Assembly (NCBI RefSeq): GCF_030445035.2
Contig: NC_080702.1
Location: 15,756,029 to 15,820,028 of the forward strand
Direction: 5' to 3'
DNA from: Dasypus novemcinctus
Taxonomy: Eukaryota; Chordata; Mammalia; Cingulata; Dasypodidae
DNA length: 64,000 nucleotides
Shown: piece after piece, positions 46,500-58,000 of the stretch
Layout: the number at the start of each line of letters is the position of its first letter
Position numbering within the stretch: the stretch's first letter is position 1
The notes under the pieces: generated by a model
Database searches by the model: none
The model's input: the letters and a program-made list of their open reading frames with translations, nothing else
Told to the model about the DNA's origin: nothing
Made by a program: the position numbers and the translations under genes

Positions 46500-46830
46500 C
46501 GCCCCTCCCTCCCACAGCCCCACCTTTCCCCCACCATGGTCATCTTCCCCCCCACTGTCCCCCCTTTACCCCCACGGTCCTCCTGCCCTCACCACGGTCC
46601 CTCTAGTCCTCCCCGTGGCCCCTCCTGCTCACCCACCTACTGTCGTTGCTCTCCCCCACGGTTCCTGTTCCCCCAAGGTTCCTCCTATTCTCCAGGATCC
46701 CTCCTACCCTCCAGGATCCCTCCTACCCTCCATGGTCCCTTCTCCCCCTCCACAGTGCCCCTCCCTCCCTGCATTCCCCAAGGTCCCCCCATGGTCCACC
46801 CCTTTGCCCCTCCCTCTGCCCTCCTGACCC
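46500..46830 (+). repeat. C-rich pyrimidine minisatellite-like tract
   Basis: CCCCCAC, CCACGGTCC and CCTCC motifs recur irregularly. Inside it CTCCAGGATCCCTCCTACC is repeated exactly twice (46690-46708 and 46709-46727). The proline-rich open frames of 60-136 codons here come from this composition. Confidence 0.7.
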
Positions 46831-48110
46831 TCCCAGGTGCCTGGGGTCCATCCCTTTCGGCGCCCACTTCCCAGGCCCTACACTTTGAATTTGCCTCTGG
46901 AGCCAGGCAGAGGCTGCTTGGCTTTCTTCTGCACCTGGGAAGTTAATGCTCAGGGCCTGGCCTGCAGCAGCTGGCTCTTAAAGGGGTTACTGCTGAGGGG
47001 GAATTGATGGATCCCAGGGGAAGGGCTCCAGGGAAGGCTCAGGGGGAGCGTGACTGACACCTGGTGTGTGCCTGCAGGGAGCCCAGTGAATGGGGACCCC
47101 TCTCGGGTGGGGCCTCTGGGTGCAGGGTTGTGCCCAGCCTGGGAGTATTGCAGGGATCACACCAGTTTGCAACTAAAAGTGTGTATCCTTCCCCAGTGGT
47201 CTGCAGGTGTGGGCCCCTCCTCCTCTTAGGGACTTTGCATTCTTTGGGTCAAAGCCCTGGTGGGTCACTTGATCCTTTAATTGTGTGTCTTTCCTGTTTT
47301 ACTCCTTTCTGCTCTCTGAGATTCCACAGGGCAGATGAGGTCTGGGTTCTAGGGGCCCACTCCCACTGTGTCCCCTCCTGGCTGTGGCGGCACTAGAAGC
47401 CCTGGGACAGCTTCAGCCTTGGCTTCCCTCAGAGCTCCCCATGGTCCCAGGAACACTCTTTTCATTTTGGTAGTGGTTACAGCTTTTCTTAAAAGTTTGA
47501 TTTCTTGGGGTAATGCTGGGTAGACATGGTTGGTGAACTCTTGCTAAGGTGGTAGCTTGCTAGGGCTGGAGGAGGGCAGCTGGCCAGTGGGGGCCCCTGG
47601 ATTTGGGTGCCTGCTAGGACCCTCTGCACAGACTGGGGAAGGGCGCCTGCTGGTCAGGCCACCTGCCCGAGGCTGCTGAGGCAGCCCAGGGGTGTGCTGA
47701 GTGTTTCCAGGAGCTCCAGGGAGCCTCTCCTTTGCAGGGAGGTGACTGGGTGACTTGGGGACACCATTCTTGCCCTGCTTTGTCTGCCAAGAGCAGTCAC
47801 CCAGCTGGCCTTAAAGAAGCCAGACTGCAGAGGAAGTCTCTGCATTAACTGTTCTCAGCCTCTTAGAAGAGTTGTTCCCGTTCTAGGGGAGCAGTTGAGG
47901 GCTGTGGAACTGCTGTTCTTAGGACAGATGGGCTGGACCTTCTCAACCCCCAGCCCCTTCATTTGTCCCCTGCAGTTCCCCCTGAACTTCTGCAGGTGAT
48001 TTTCACAGGGTTGCCACCCTGGAGGGGGGTTGCCAGGCAGGGCTGCTGGGTGTCCTGTCACTTCTGTGCAGATGACCACACTGTTCTCCTAATGCACTGT
48101 CATTCTGCAG
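46831..48110. other. Unique GC-moderate sequence, probable intron
   Basis: Non-repetitive by eye and richer in G+C than the rest of the window. No exon recognised. Lies between the candidate donor (46097) and acceptor (48110). Confidence 0.4.
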
Positions 48111-48219
48111 ATCCTAAGTATGACCAGGAAGAATATAATGCTATTCTCAGTGGAAAAATTGGGGAAGTTTTATACCAAAACCTTAGCAATGACATTTTTG
48201 GATGAGGATTAGCAGTCTT

Positions 48220-48850
48220 TTATTTTTTAATTTTCAAAGAAATTAATTTTATTGATACACCTATATTTTTTAACAAATCAGTTTTATTGATAAATGTTAA
48301 TAAAGCATACAATTCATTTAAAGTGTCCAATGCATGGCATTTGTATAATCATGTGCATTCATTACCTCAGTCATTGGAATATTTTCATTATTTCAATAAT
48401 AAGAAAAATAAACCAATAAAATTCTTCACCCCTCTATTTGTTTTCCCTGCTGGAAATAGCTTCTATTTCTGGCTTTTCTAGCACAATTATTTATGTTTTA
48501 AGCAGTTTTATTGAGTTTTATTCACATACCATACAGTCTATCCAAAGTGTATAATCAGTGGATTTTAGTATTATCACAATGTTGTGCATCCATCACCATA
48601 AAATATTTTAAACATTTTCAGTACTCTAAAAAGAAAAACCCCATGTCCTTTAGCAGTCCTTCCCCAGCCCTACATAACCACAAATCTAACTTCATCTTTA
48701 TAAACTGATTTACATTTTCCATAAATGGAATCTTGCAATATGTCGAACTTTGTGTCAGGTTTCTTTCACTTAGCATAAGTGATATTATATTAACATTTTG
48801 TAGTGTGAACATACATTTGTTCAGTTTCAAAGAATAGATTATCTCTTTTT
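48220..48850 (-). mobile_element. Old L1 3'UTR, antisense
   Basis: AGTTTTATTGAGTTTTATTC, ACCATACAGTCTATCCAAAG, CATCCATCACCATAAAATAT and TTTTCCATAAATGGAATC follow the antisense order of old mammalian L1 3' ends. Confidence 0.6.
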
Positions 48851-48899
48851 TGTTACCTCTTTTTCTTGAGTTATAAATTACATCTTAAGTCTCCAGTTT

Positions 48900-49535
48900 T
48901 CAACTCTTCAGTGTAACCTCACTTTTTTTTAACTTTATTTTGTACATTTAATAATTGACTATATAAACAATAGTTTTAAAAAAGAAAACACTTGAATAAA
49001 AGCATACATTTCTAAATTAAATATATTAGAAACATATAAATTTTTTTCAACCATATAATATATTACACGATATATTTGGTTCATAGAAACGCAGTCATAT
49101 GGTATTTGTCCTTTTGTGTCTGGCTTGCTTCCCTCAACATAGTGTCCTTTAGATTCATCCATGGGGTCACATGCTTTCCGACTTCATTTCTTCTTACTGC
49201 TGCGTAATGTTCCATCACGTGAATACACCACAGTTTGTTTATCTCTTCATCAGTTGATGGACACCTGGGTTGTTCCCAACTTTTCGCAATTGCAAATAAT
49301 GCTATGAACATCCGTGTGCAGATAGATGTCTGTGCCTCTGCTACAGATTTTCTGGCTATATTCCCAGTAGTGATATTGCAGCATCATGTGGGAAGTTTAT
49401 ATTCAACTTCTTTAGGAACCACCAAACAGTCCTCCACAGTGGCTGTAGCATTCTGCATTCCCACCAACAGTGAATAAGTGTTCCTATCTCTCCACATCCT
49501 CTGCAGTACTTTTGGTTCTCTGTCTGTGGCAGGGG
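48900..49535 (-). pseudogene. L1 ORF2 C-terminus and start of 3'UTR, minus strand
   Basis: Minus-strand translation gives [17 protein letters not shown] and LKKLNINFPHDAAISLLGI, and further MFIALFAIAKSWEQPRCPST to about 49081. The Cys-rich motif is preserved. Frames shift between segments. It ends head-to-head with + strand 3'UTR sequence at about 49540. Confidence 0.8.
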
Positions 49536-49539
49536 AGGA

Positions 49540-50445
49540 TCATTGGTGCAGGTGTCAGTGATGGGATAACATGGAGGAAGCTCACCTGGGCATACATATA
49601 AGGCATATAAATGTGTGTTTATGGAGCATTGCCACGGTGGATGGAGATTCATACAATAACCAAAGAAATATCAAATTTCCATTGTGGGGAGCTCTGCTAC
49701 ATTCTCTAAGGTCAGCAAGAATCCCCCGAGTACAGGAGCAGTGACTAGTGAAGGAGAGGATGTTCTACTAATGGACACTTGATATAGATGACTGTGCTTA
49801 TGAACCTTTACGCTCGAAATTGAAACTTAGACTAATATTACAGGGTGCCTAAGAATTGTCTCTTGGGAGCCTCCTTGTTCAAATGTGGCCTCTCTCTAAG
49901 CCAAACTCAGCATGTAAATACTATACCTTCCCCCCAGTGTGGGACATGACTCCAGGGTATGAGACTCCCTGGCATTGAGGGATTACTACCAAGCACCAAC
50001 TAGCAGTGCAACTGGAAAAAGACCTTGACCAAAATGGGGAAAAGATAAAGACAAATGGGTTTATATGGCTAAGGTACTTCAAAGTGAGATGAGTCCAGAG
50101 ATCATCCCAGAAGTAATGCTTCTGTATGTATCAGCAGGATCTCTTTGACTGCCAAAGTAGATACTACCCCAAATAGCTGGGCTCCTGAGGGTTCTGGAGG
50201 CATCCAGACACTTGAGTCAGGGCAGATAGCTCAGGAGTTTGGTGCCTTGCTGGTGGTCCCTACTTTGGAATTTGTGTTCCCCAGAGTGACAGAATTGGAC
50301 TCAGTTGTGGTTTCCCTACACATGGCTCTTCTGTCCTTCTATTTGAATCTATAATCAGTACTAAAGTTAGTCCTGTAGAGGCCTGCGTACCCTCCAGGTA
50401 GGGTGTGGACCGGTCCTGTGGGGTTGTTTCCAAGGATAGCGTGGA
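49540..50445 (+). mobile_element. L1 3'UTR of an older subfamily, plus strand
   Basis: Contains AAGCCAAACTCAGCATGTAA and CCCCAGTGTGGGACATGACT, the same blocks as 20843-20900 of the complete L1 3'UTR, and continues with the GAATTGGACTCAG region. More diverged than the other copies. No clear poly(A) end. Its orientation is opposite to the ORF2 piece on its left. Confidence 0.75.
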
Positions 50446-53400
50446 GCGGGGTATGTGCCTGAAATTAGATAGTTGAAGGTGCAGATCTATTTATGGATGT
50501 ACCACCTTTTGTTTTCCATGCACCAGCTAATAGACATTCGTGCATTTTTTTCCCCAGTTTTGGCTGCCATGCACTTGCCCTAGGAATTATTGCATGGATA
50601 TGATTTCATTTGTCTTGGACAGCTTTTTGAAGTGGAATTAGCAAGAATTATGGTAAGTTTATATTTTTAAGAAACTGATAAAATGTTTCCCAAAGTGGCA
50701 GCACCATTTTGCATTCTCACCAGAAATGTATGAGGGCTCCAGTTTTTCTACATCTTCTTAAACAGTTGGTATTATGTCTCTTGATTTTAGCCATTCTAGT
50801 AAATATAGCAGATTTTAATGTGTATTTCCCTTGTGATTAAAAGAATGGAATGTTTCTTCTTTTGCAAATGTGTATTCACATATTTTCCCATTTTTAAGTG
50901 CTGTTTGTCTTTTTTATTTTTTTTTTAAAGTGTACCATTCATCCACAGTGCACAATCAGTGGTATTCGGCACTGTCACATAGTTGTGCTTTGATCACCTC
51001 AGTTATCTTTACAGCAATTTATTTCAATAATAATAATAATAAATGAAAAATCAAATAAGAAAATCCATCACCTCTCCATCTCTCTATGCTTCCGCTGTCC
51101 ACAGATCCCATAGCTATTTTTGCACAGATACTTTTTTCCTCTATAAATTGATTTATATTTACATTTCCTATAAATGGAATCCTACATTATGTTACACAAT
51201 ACATGTAGGCCATAGTAATGCAAGGTTCCTGTATTTGTCCTTTGGGTCTGGCTTGCTTCATTCACCATACTGTCCTCTAGGGTCATCCATGTTGTCATAT
51301 GGTTTATGACTTCATTTCTTTGTACCACTGCCTAATATTCTATCATGTGAATACATCATAGTTTGTTTACCATTCATTGTCTGATGGACACGTAGGTTGT
51401 TTCCATTTTTGGCAATTGTGAATAACGCCACTATGAATGTAGGTGTGCAGATGTCCGTTCATGTCACTGCTCTCATATTTCTGGGTATATACCCAGTAGT
51501 GGTGTTGCAGGGTCATGTAGCAAATCTATATTCAACTTCTTTAGGAATTGCCAAATAGTCCTTCACCGTGCTGTACCATTCTGCATTCCTACCAACAGTG
51601 AATAAGTGTTCCTATCTTTCCACATCCTCTCCATCACTTGTAGTTCTCTGACTTTTTAATAGTGGCCATTCTGATAACTGTGAAATGATATCTAGTTTTG
51701 ATTTGCATTTCCCTAATCATTAATGACATTGCATATTTTTTCATGTGTTTTTTGCCATTTATATTTCTTCTTTGGACAAATATCTATTCATGTCTTTTGC
51801 CATTTTATAATTGGATCATTTGTTTTTTTATTGTTGACTTGTAACATCTCTCTATATATCCCGTATATTAAACTCTTATCTGACATGTACTTTCTAAGTA
51901 TTTTCTCCCATTGAATTGGCTGTCTTTTCACCCTTTTGACAAAGTCCTGGGAGGTGCAAAAGTGTTTAATTTTGAAGAGGTCCCATTTATGTAATTTTTC
52001 TTTGGTGTTTGTGCTTTGGATGTTAAGGTCTAAGAAACTTCACATACCACAAAGACTTTAAGATCCTTCCCTACATTTTCTTCTAGTAGTTTCATGGTAT
52101 TTGCTTTTATATTTAGGTCTTTGATCCATTTTGAGTTGTTTCTTGTATAGAGAGTGAGATAGGGGTCCTCTTTAAAAATTCTTTTAAGTATAGACAACCT
52201 GTTCTCCCAGCAGCATTTGTTGGAAAGTCTGTTTTTCTCCCATTAACACAGACTTGGTACGCTTGTCAAAAACTAGTTGACAATAGACGTGTGAGGGTTT
52301 ATTCCTGTACTCTCAGTTCTATTCCACTGATTGATGTCTCTCTCTCTCTATGGCAGTATCATGCTGATTTGTCCACTGTAGCTTTGTAATATGTTTCAAG
52401 GTCAGGCAGTGAAATTCCTCCTATGTCACTCTTCATTTTAGAATGCTTTTGGGTGTTCATGTGCACTTTCCCTTCCAAATGATTTGGTAATTGTCTTTTT
52501 TGGTTTTTTAAAGTAGGCTGTTGGAATTTGGATTGGTATTGCAGTGAATCTATCAATCAATTTGGGTAGGATTCACATCTTTATGATGTTTAGTCTTCTA
52601 GTCCATGAACATGGAATGTCTTTCCAATGGTTTACGTCCTGTTAAATTTATTTTGGCATTGTTTATTAATATTCTCCATATAGGTCTTGTACTTCTTTTT
52701 TTAAATCGATTGCTAGGTATTTGAGTCTTTTTCTTGCTATTGGAAGAAAATGGAATTTTCCCCTGGTTTCCTCCTCAGATTGTTCAATAGTAGTGTAGAA
52801 AAATATTACTGATTTCTTCATGTCGATCTTGCTGCCTGCCACTCTGCTGAATTCATGTATTAGCTCCAGTAGCTTTGTTGTAGACATTTCAGAATTTTCT
52901 AAATATAAGATAATGTCATCCAGAAGTAGAGTTTTACTACTTCTTTTCTTAATTGGATGCCTTTATTTTTTCTTCTCTAATTGTTTTACCCAGAGCTTCT
53001 ATTACAATGTTGAATAACAGTGGTGCTAGTGGGCTTCCTTGTCTTATTCCAGTCTTAGAGGGAAAGCTTTCAACCATTGCCCACTGGGTAAGATGTTAGC
53101 TGTGGGTTTTTCATCTATCTTTTTTATCAATTTAGGAATTTTCCTTCTATTCATCTGTTTTGAAATGTTTTTATAAGAAAGGATGCTGGATTTTGACAAA
53201 TGCTTTTTCTGCCTCGATTGAGGTGATCATGTTTTCTTTCCCTCGGTTTGTTAACATGGTGTATTACATTGATTGATTTTCTTGTGTTGAACCAGCCTTC
53301 TCTAACAGGAATAAATCCCACTTAGTCTTTTGATATGCTGCTGGATTTAAATTAGAAATATTTTGCTGAGAATTTTTATTTATTTATTTATTTATTTTTT

Positions 53401-55330
53401 ATTGACTTTGTAATAATATTACATTAAAAATATATATATATGAGGTCCCATTGAACCCTACCATCATCATGACACATCCATTGCATTTGGCAAGTACATC
53501 TTTGGGCACCTCTGCACCTCATGGTCAGTGGTCCACATCATGGCCCATACTCTCCCACATTCCATCCAGTGGGCCCTGTGAGGATTTACAATGTCCAGTG
53601 ATTGCCCTTGAAGCACCATCCAGGGCAGCTCCATGTCCCAAAGACGCCTCCACCTCTCATCTCTTCCTGCCTTTCCCCATACCCATCAGCCATCATGTCC
53701 ACTTTTCTCAATCCAATGCCACCTTTTCTATGTGGACATTGGATTGGTTGTGTCCATTGCACCTCTATGTCAAGAGGAGGCTCAGATTCCACATGGATGC
53801 TGGATGCAATCCTCCCACTTTCAGTTGTAATCACTCTAGGCTCCATGGTGTGGTGGTTGTCCTTCTTCATCTCCATCTTAGCTGAGTGTGGTGAGCCCAA
53901 TAAGTCAGATTGTAGGTGCTGGAGTCTGTTGAGGCTCAGGACCTGGCTATCACATTGTCAGTCCAGAGATTCAAATCCCCTAAATATATCTTAAACCCCG
54001 ACACTAACTGCACCTCCAGCACATTAGCATGAAAGTCTTATGAAGAGAGATCCCATCTGAGTCCAGATTTATCACACATAAACACCAGTTCCAAAAAGGG
54101 GCCATCTGACCTGGTAGTTAACCCCATCGGCCATGACCATAACTCCCATGGGTCTCTTTAGCCCTCGAAGGAACCGATATCTGGGGTTGTATCTGCTTTA
54201 TCTGTCTCTCAGACTCTGCTCAGTTGTGCATAAGGGCAATCCTTCTGACAGCCTCCAGACTCTTTTTTAGAGACTCGTAGCCATATAAACTCATTTCTCC
54301 TTTCAATTTCCCCCTTACATTAGGTCAAACAGCATTTTAAAGTCATGTTATTTTATGTAGACAGGGATATTCCGCTGATCCGCGTTGAACCTTCCGTATA
54401 AGGTCATTTTCCAGTTGCATCATCAGTTGGTAGTTGATAGTGGTCCCTCGGTGCCAGGGAGGCTCATCCCCGGGTGTCATGTCCCACGCTGGGGGGAAGG
54501 CATTGCATTTACATGCTGAGTTTGGCTTCGAGACTGGCCACATTTGAGTAACATGAAGGCTGACAGGAGGAAATTCCCAGGCACAATGCTGCTCTAGGCC
54601 TTGTTCTTATTTTAGGCTTATCAGCTCACAAGCATAGTCATTATTTGCTGAGAATTTTTGCATCAGTATTCATTAGAGAGATTGGTCTGTAATTTTCTTT
54701 TCCCTACAGTGTTCATGTTTGGCTTTGGTATTATGGTGATGTAGGCTTCCTACAAAGTGTTGGGTTATTTTCCCTCTTCTTCAGTTTTTGAGAAGAGTTT
54801 AAACAGGATTGGTGTTAATTCTTTTTGAACTATTTGGTGGAATTCACCTGTAAAGCCAAATAATCTTGGAGTTTTCTTTGTTGGGAGATTTTTGAAGACA
54901 GTTTCAGTGTCTTTAAATGTGATTGGTTTGTCAAGTTCTTGTATTTTTTCTTGTAGTGTCAATGTAGATTGGTTGTGCATTTCTAGGAATTTGCCCATTT
55001 CATCTAAGTTGGTTAGTTTGTTGGCATACAGTTTCTCAGAATATCATCTTATGATCCTTTTTAGTTCTGTGGGGTCAGTCATAACTTCCCCATCGTTGAA
55101 AATTGTTTTATTGGGTTCTTTTTTTTTTTTTTTTTTTCTTAATCTGGTAGGGGTTTGTGAATTTTACTGATCTTCTCAAAGAACCAGGTTTTGGCTTTCT
55201 ATATTTTATTTTTCTCAATTTCATTTATTTCAAATCTAATCTTTATTATTTCTTCTGTTTGCTTTGATGATTGGTTTGCTGTTCTTTTCCTAGTTTCTCT
55301 TGTTATTCAGTTAATTCTTTGAGTTTAGCT
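50446..55330 (-). mobile_element. Old L1 in minus orientation, interrupted
   Basis: From left to right it carries antisense 3'UTR (50930-51200), ORF2 C-terminus (CATCACGTGAATACACC-like block at 51350), the post-RT region (52360-52640), RT around 52660-53330 (a minus translation [20 protein letters not shown] at 52830, and the VGFIP-equivalent at 53290) and the [21 protein letters not shown] region near 54850. All frames are broken. A 3'UTR insertion (53378-54643) interrupts it. The part 50446-50930 is a second old antisense L1 segment. Confidence 0.75.
53378..54643 (-). mobile_element. L1 3'UTR insertion, minus strand, with target duplication
   Basis: The last 1.2 kb of the L1 3'UTR (compare 20750-21997) lies here in reverse orientation, with its tail at the left: (TTTA)n near 53380. 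It is flanked by a perfect 16-bp target duplication TTTGCTGAGAATTTTT (53362-53377 and 54644-54659). It is 5'-truncated with no coding sequence and split an older L1. Confidence 0.92.
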
Positions 55331-55380
55331 CTTTCTTTTTTAATACCTTCTAGAAGTATAAATTTCCCTCTCAAGAATAC

Positions 55381-56197
55381 TGCTTTAGTCAGCCAAAGGG
55401 GTGCTAATGCAATATACCTGAAATTGGTTGGTTGTAAAGAGTGTTTATTTGTGTTAGGAGCTTACAGATACCAGGCCATAAAGCATAAGTTACTTCCCTC
55501 GGCAAATTCTATTTTTACATGTTGGAGCAAGATGGCTGCTGATGTTTGTGAGGGTTCAGGCTTCCTGGGTTTCTCTGGGCTCAGCGCCTCTATTTTCTCC
55601 GCAAGGCCAGCTGTAGACTATGATGCTCTCTAGGCTTTGCCTCTCTCCACAAGGTCAGCTCTAGACTATCAGATGAATGGCTCTGTCTCTGTACCTGGGG
55701 TTCCAGCTTCAGCATCAATCTCCACCATCAAAACTCGAATTTTTTTTTTTTTTAGAAAACAATAGAAATGGAGAAATTTAATGAAGATAAAGGGACAAAT
55801 AAGCTTAATGAAAAATAGATCAAAGAAATTTGATAGTGTTGTATATGTAATATATTTCAATAAAATATAAACCATTAGATATTCCATATTATTTTTACTC
55901 CATTAAAATATTTTCATTAAAACTTCTAGGAGAAAGACCGGTTTTGGGACTCTGAGCTACCTTCTTAATTTTGAACATCATGTATGGCATTTCTATTTTT
56001 TTTTTAAATTAAAACTCGAATATTAAAAATCCCAATTCTGTCCTTTACCATGCTTTTCATCTGTGAGTCCCCACCCAGGGGGCAGGGACTCAATGCCTAA
56101 TGACATGGCCAAATCAAAGCCCTAGTCATAACTTAATCATGTCCACGTATAGACCAGATTACAAATATAATCCAGTATCTATTTTGGAATTCCTAAG
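55381..56197 (-). mobile_element. MaLR-like LTR, interrupted and truncated
   Basis: Starts TGCTTTAGTCAGCCAAAGGG, equal to the start of the copies at 23575 and 61600, and continues to TTTTGGAATTC near 56192, where its last part should follow. Instead a retroviral LTR starts at 56198. A 270-bp retrocopy (55741-56010) splits it internally. Confidence 0.85.
55741..56010 (-). mobile_element. Processed retrocopy of unknown source
   Basis: Flanked by an exact 11-bp target duplication AAAACTCGAAT (55730-55740 and 56011-56021), with a poly(T) run at its left end, i.e. a poly(A) tail in minus-strand sense. The insert has no tRNA-like head and no L1 3'UTR, so it is probably a 3'UTR-derived processed pseudogene or an unrecognised short interspersed element mobilised by L1. 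An AATAAA signal is not obvious next to the tail. Confidence 0.8.
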
Positions 56198-56765
56198 TGT
56201 TGGAGAAAGTGGTGCTTACTGGGACATGGAGACTGATATAACCATAGGCAGAGAAAGAATTTACTGGGCAGCTCTCCCAAGAGAGGGGGTCTGAAGAACA
56301 GACTTCAAGCCCCCCTCAGCATGGCGGGGGTCTGAAGAGAGTCTTCAGCCCACCCCTGGAATGGGGGGATTTGAATTTATACAGAACTTTTCTAGGTGGG
56401 GACATGGTAGTTGGTGGGAGGGGGTTGAGGGTCCGAGTGAGGTGCAGGGGCCAATAGGAAGCCCTAGAGGTGAAAATTTTCCCTCATAGTGACTAGGAAA
56501 TAGTGGGTTAGGGAGTTATGGTTTCTTGGAATGCTGCAGGAGCAGATGTTTCTTTGATCTGTAGGGATTTTATCTCCCTCTGACATGCAAGTAGGGAAGG
56601 TTTCATTTCCCTTTACTCCTGTCTCTATGTGGTTTCTTTGTTTAACCTGTGGGAAAGTGCCATGCCCTTAGACACCTAATTTTATGGGGGATGGGGTTAA
56701 CCTTTCCCCAATGCATATCAGGGGAAACTGAGCTACAGCTTGTTAATTATTGGAAGCCTCTAATG
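56198..56765 (-). mobile_element. LTR of a class I-like endogenous retrovirus
   Basis: Same family as the solo LTR 2697-3246: starts TGTTGGAGAAA in + coordinates, keeps the TATAAATT box (AATTTATA, 56374-56381), and ends near GCCTCTAATG. It is 18 bp longer than the solo LTR because of indels, with an extra block near 56450-56510. On its right lies env membrane-anchor sequence in the same orientation, so it is the 3' LTR. It was inserted in the MaLR-like LTR. Confidence 0.85.
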
Positions 56766-56869
56766 TTTCTAACTCTTTATATATATAAAATATTGGGGTA
56801 TGTGGTACTGGGCAGGATGGGAGAGTGAGGGGATTTGGGGCGTTGGCTTGATCTGGCTACTTCCTGCTG

Positions 56870-57142
56870 TCAAGGGGCAGAGAAAAGTTCCCTTCCATCC
56901 TGTATAGTGGGCTGTCGTTTCAGGTTCCATAGGGGTTGACATTGTTCACACAGCAGAAAGACACCATTTACGTATTCCTGGGTTGTTGGCTGTATGATTC
57001 GGGGTATGAATTGGAGAAGAAGATGATCATGGGTGACAGCTTGGATGGCTGTCTGGATAAACTCAGTTATTGCATGGAAGATGTATGGACCTGCTGATAG
57101 GAGGAGTATGAGAGTTAAAATTGTGGTAAGGATAGGAATTAA
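56870..57142 (-). pseudogene. env: Endogenous retrovirus env C-terminus (membrane anchor and tail)
   Basis: An uninterrupted minus-strand frame of 90 codons ends with TGA at 56872-56870. It starts with a hydrophobic anchor (LIPILTTILTLILLLSAGPY, about residues 1-20) followed by FHAITEFIQTAIQAV and a polar tail. A GP(Y/C)I-type turn after the anchor and an amphipathic cytoplasmic helix are typical of gammaretrovirus-type Env. The ectodomain is not recognisable upstream in this frame, where a TAA precedes. It lies 105 bp before the 3' LTR, the expected place. Confidence 0.72.
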
Positions 57143-58000
57143 TTAGGAAATTTAGGGTGGTCTATGAGGTTATTGCCTCCAGGAGTCTGAGGAGAAGAGA
57201 TAATAAGATTATACATTCAGCGTTAAACATTAGTGGCATTAATGGTTGACAGTGAAATTACATGGTTTGATGGGCTTATACATATAGAGTTTTAGTTGGA
57301 ATAAAAGACTTCAGATTATTAACTGTGGTTTCATAACAGTGTTTTTGAGTGATTTTTTTAATGGATTTAAGAGTCCCAACCAGCAGAGCTGCATAGACCA
57401 GTGCGGTGATCAAAATGACCACATTTCCCCCAGTTTATAAAGTTTGAAGCATAGGCAGCAACAACAATTATTACTTTCCCCTTTGGGCTTGGAGCAGCTG
57501 GCACTTTAACTTGTAGGTTAGACTTAGTTGATTGCTGTAAAGATCTGGTTACAGGATCTGCCTGTTGCAGTGTTTGCAGCACTGAAAGCATATCTTGCCC
57601 CTCCTGAGAGAGGGAGGGGACCGATGTAATCCACTTGCCATCGTGCTGCTGGAGTCTGTGCTCAGCCAGTATGTTTCATCCAGTGAGGTGATTGTTACAG
57701 TCATTGGAGTGAGCACGATGGATACTCATGGGTGATGTTCATGAGCTGCTGGCAACTGACAGGCAATGGGAACTGCTGCCCTAGGCACTGCCAGGTCTGG
57801 TATCCATGATATTTGAAATTTTTTTTTGGTGGATTCACTCTGCTGCTTTTGGGTTTCAGTGGTATGGCTCTGGACTTTCACGAGGGCATCTGCCTTAACA
57901 GTCTCAAGAGATGCTAGAGGAGGGGCAGGGACATGGTAGACAGTTGCCTGTTACTGCTGGCAGGTGTTTCAGATGTTTTTTCAGAGATTTTTCTTTTCCA
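57143..58000 (-). pseudogene. Probable endogenous retrovirus internal sequence, unassigned
   Basis: A 74-codon minus frame (57367-57591, SVLQTLQQADPVTRSLQQST) and flanking frames between 57600 and 57950 read as compositionally coding-like, but I could not assign them to Env or another retroviral domain. They continue in the orientation of the env anchor. Confidence 0.35.

Larger units (their letters stand above)
45745..46510. promoter_or_regulatory. CpG island with promoter-like elements
   Basis: The block is abruptly GC- and CpG-rich in an AT-rich, repeat-filled window. Elements on the + strand are an E-box CACGTG (45765-45770), inverted CCAAT boxes ATTGG (45771-45775 and 45849-45853), a TTAAAA TATA-like motif (45867-45872), a GC box CCCCGCCCC (45874-45882), CACGT motifs (45889 and 45901) and a GCTCGCGAGA (45978-45987) close to the TCTCGCGAGA promoter element. 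A strong splice donor follows at 46096/46097. The set and order suggest transcription to the right, from about 45895-45910. It may be bidirectional; the left side is L1 debris. Confidence 0.75.
45900..48212 (+). other. Candidate two-exon transcript, unidentified
   Basis: A first exon would start near 45900 in the CpG island and end at 46096 with the donor ATG|GTAAGT. A matching acceptor TTCTCCTAATGCACTGTCATTCTGCAG|ATCC, counted in two parts as branch-like CCTAATGC and the CAG at 48108-48110, opens an exon at 48111. Exon 2 is open in a frame reading PKYDQEEYNAILSGKIGEVL to TGA at 48203; this joins in phase to an exon 1 frame that is open from 45922 but has no ATG. The first ATG in exon 1 (46073) joins to another exon 2 frame and would give only 41 residues ending at 48212. 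So it may be a noncoding RNA, a gene with more exons outside this pair, or a chance pairing. I do not recognise the peptide. Confidence 0.3.

Noticed and set aside
45683..46555. 290-codon minus-strand frame over the CpG island
   Set aside because: Proline/arginine/alanine-rich composition is expected from GC-rich DNA. The frame crosses the island, the hairpin and L1 debris, and has no recognised domain.
46536..46946. 136-codon proline/serine-rich frame
   Set aside because: It arises from a C-rich tract and two overlapping frames are also open.
53381..53400. (TTTA)n microsatellite as a feature of its own
   Set aside because: It is the reverse complement of the A-rich tail of the inserted L1 3'UTR.
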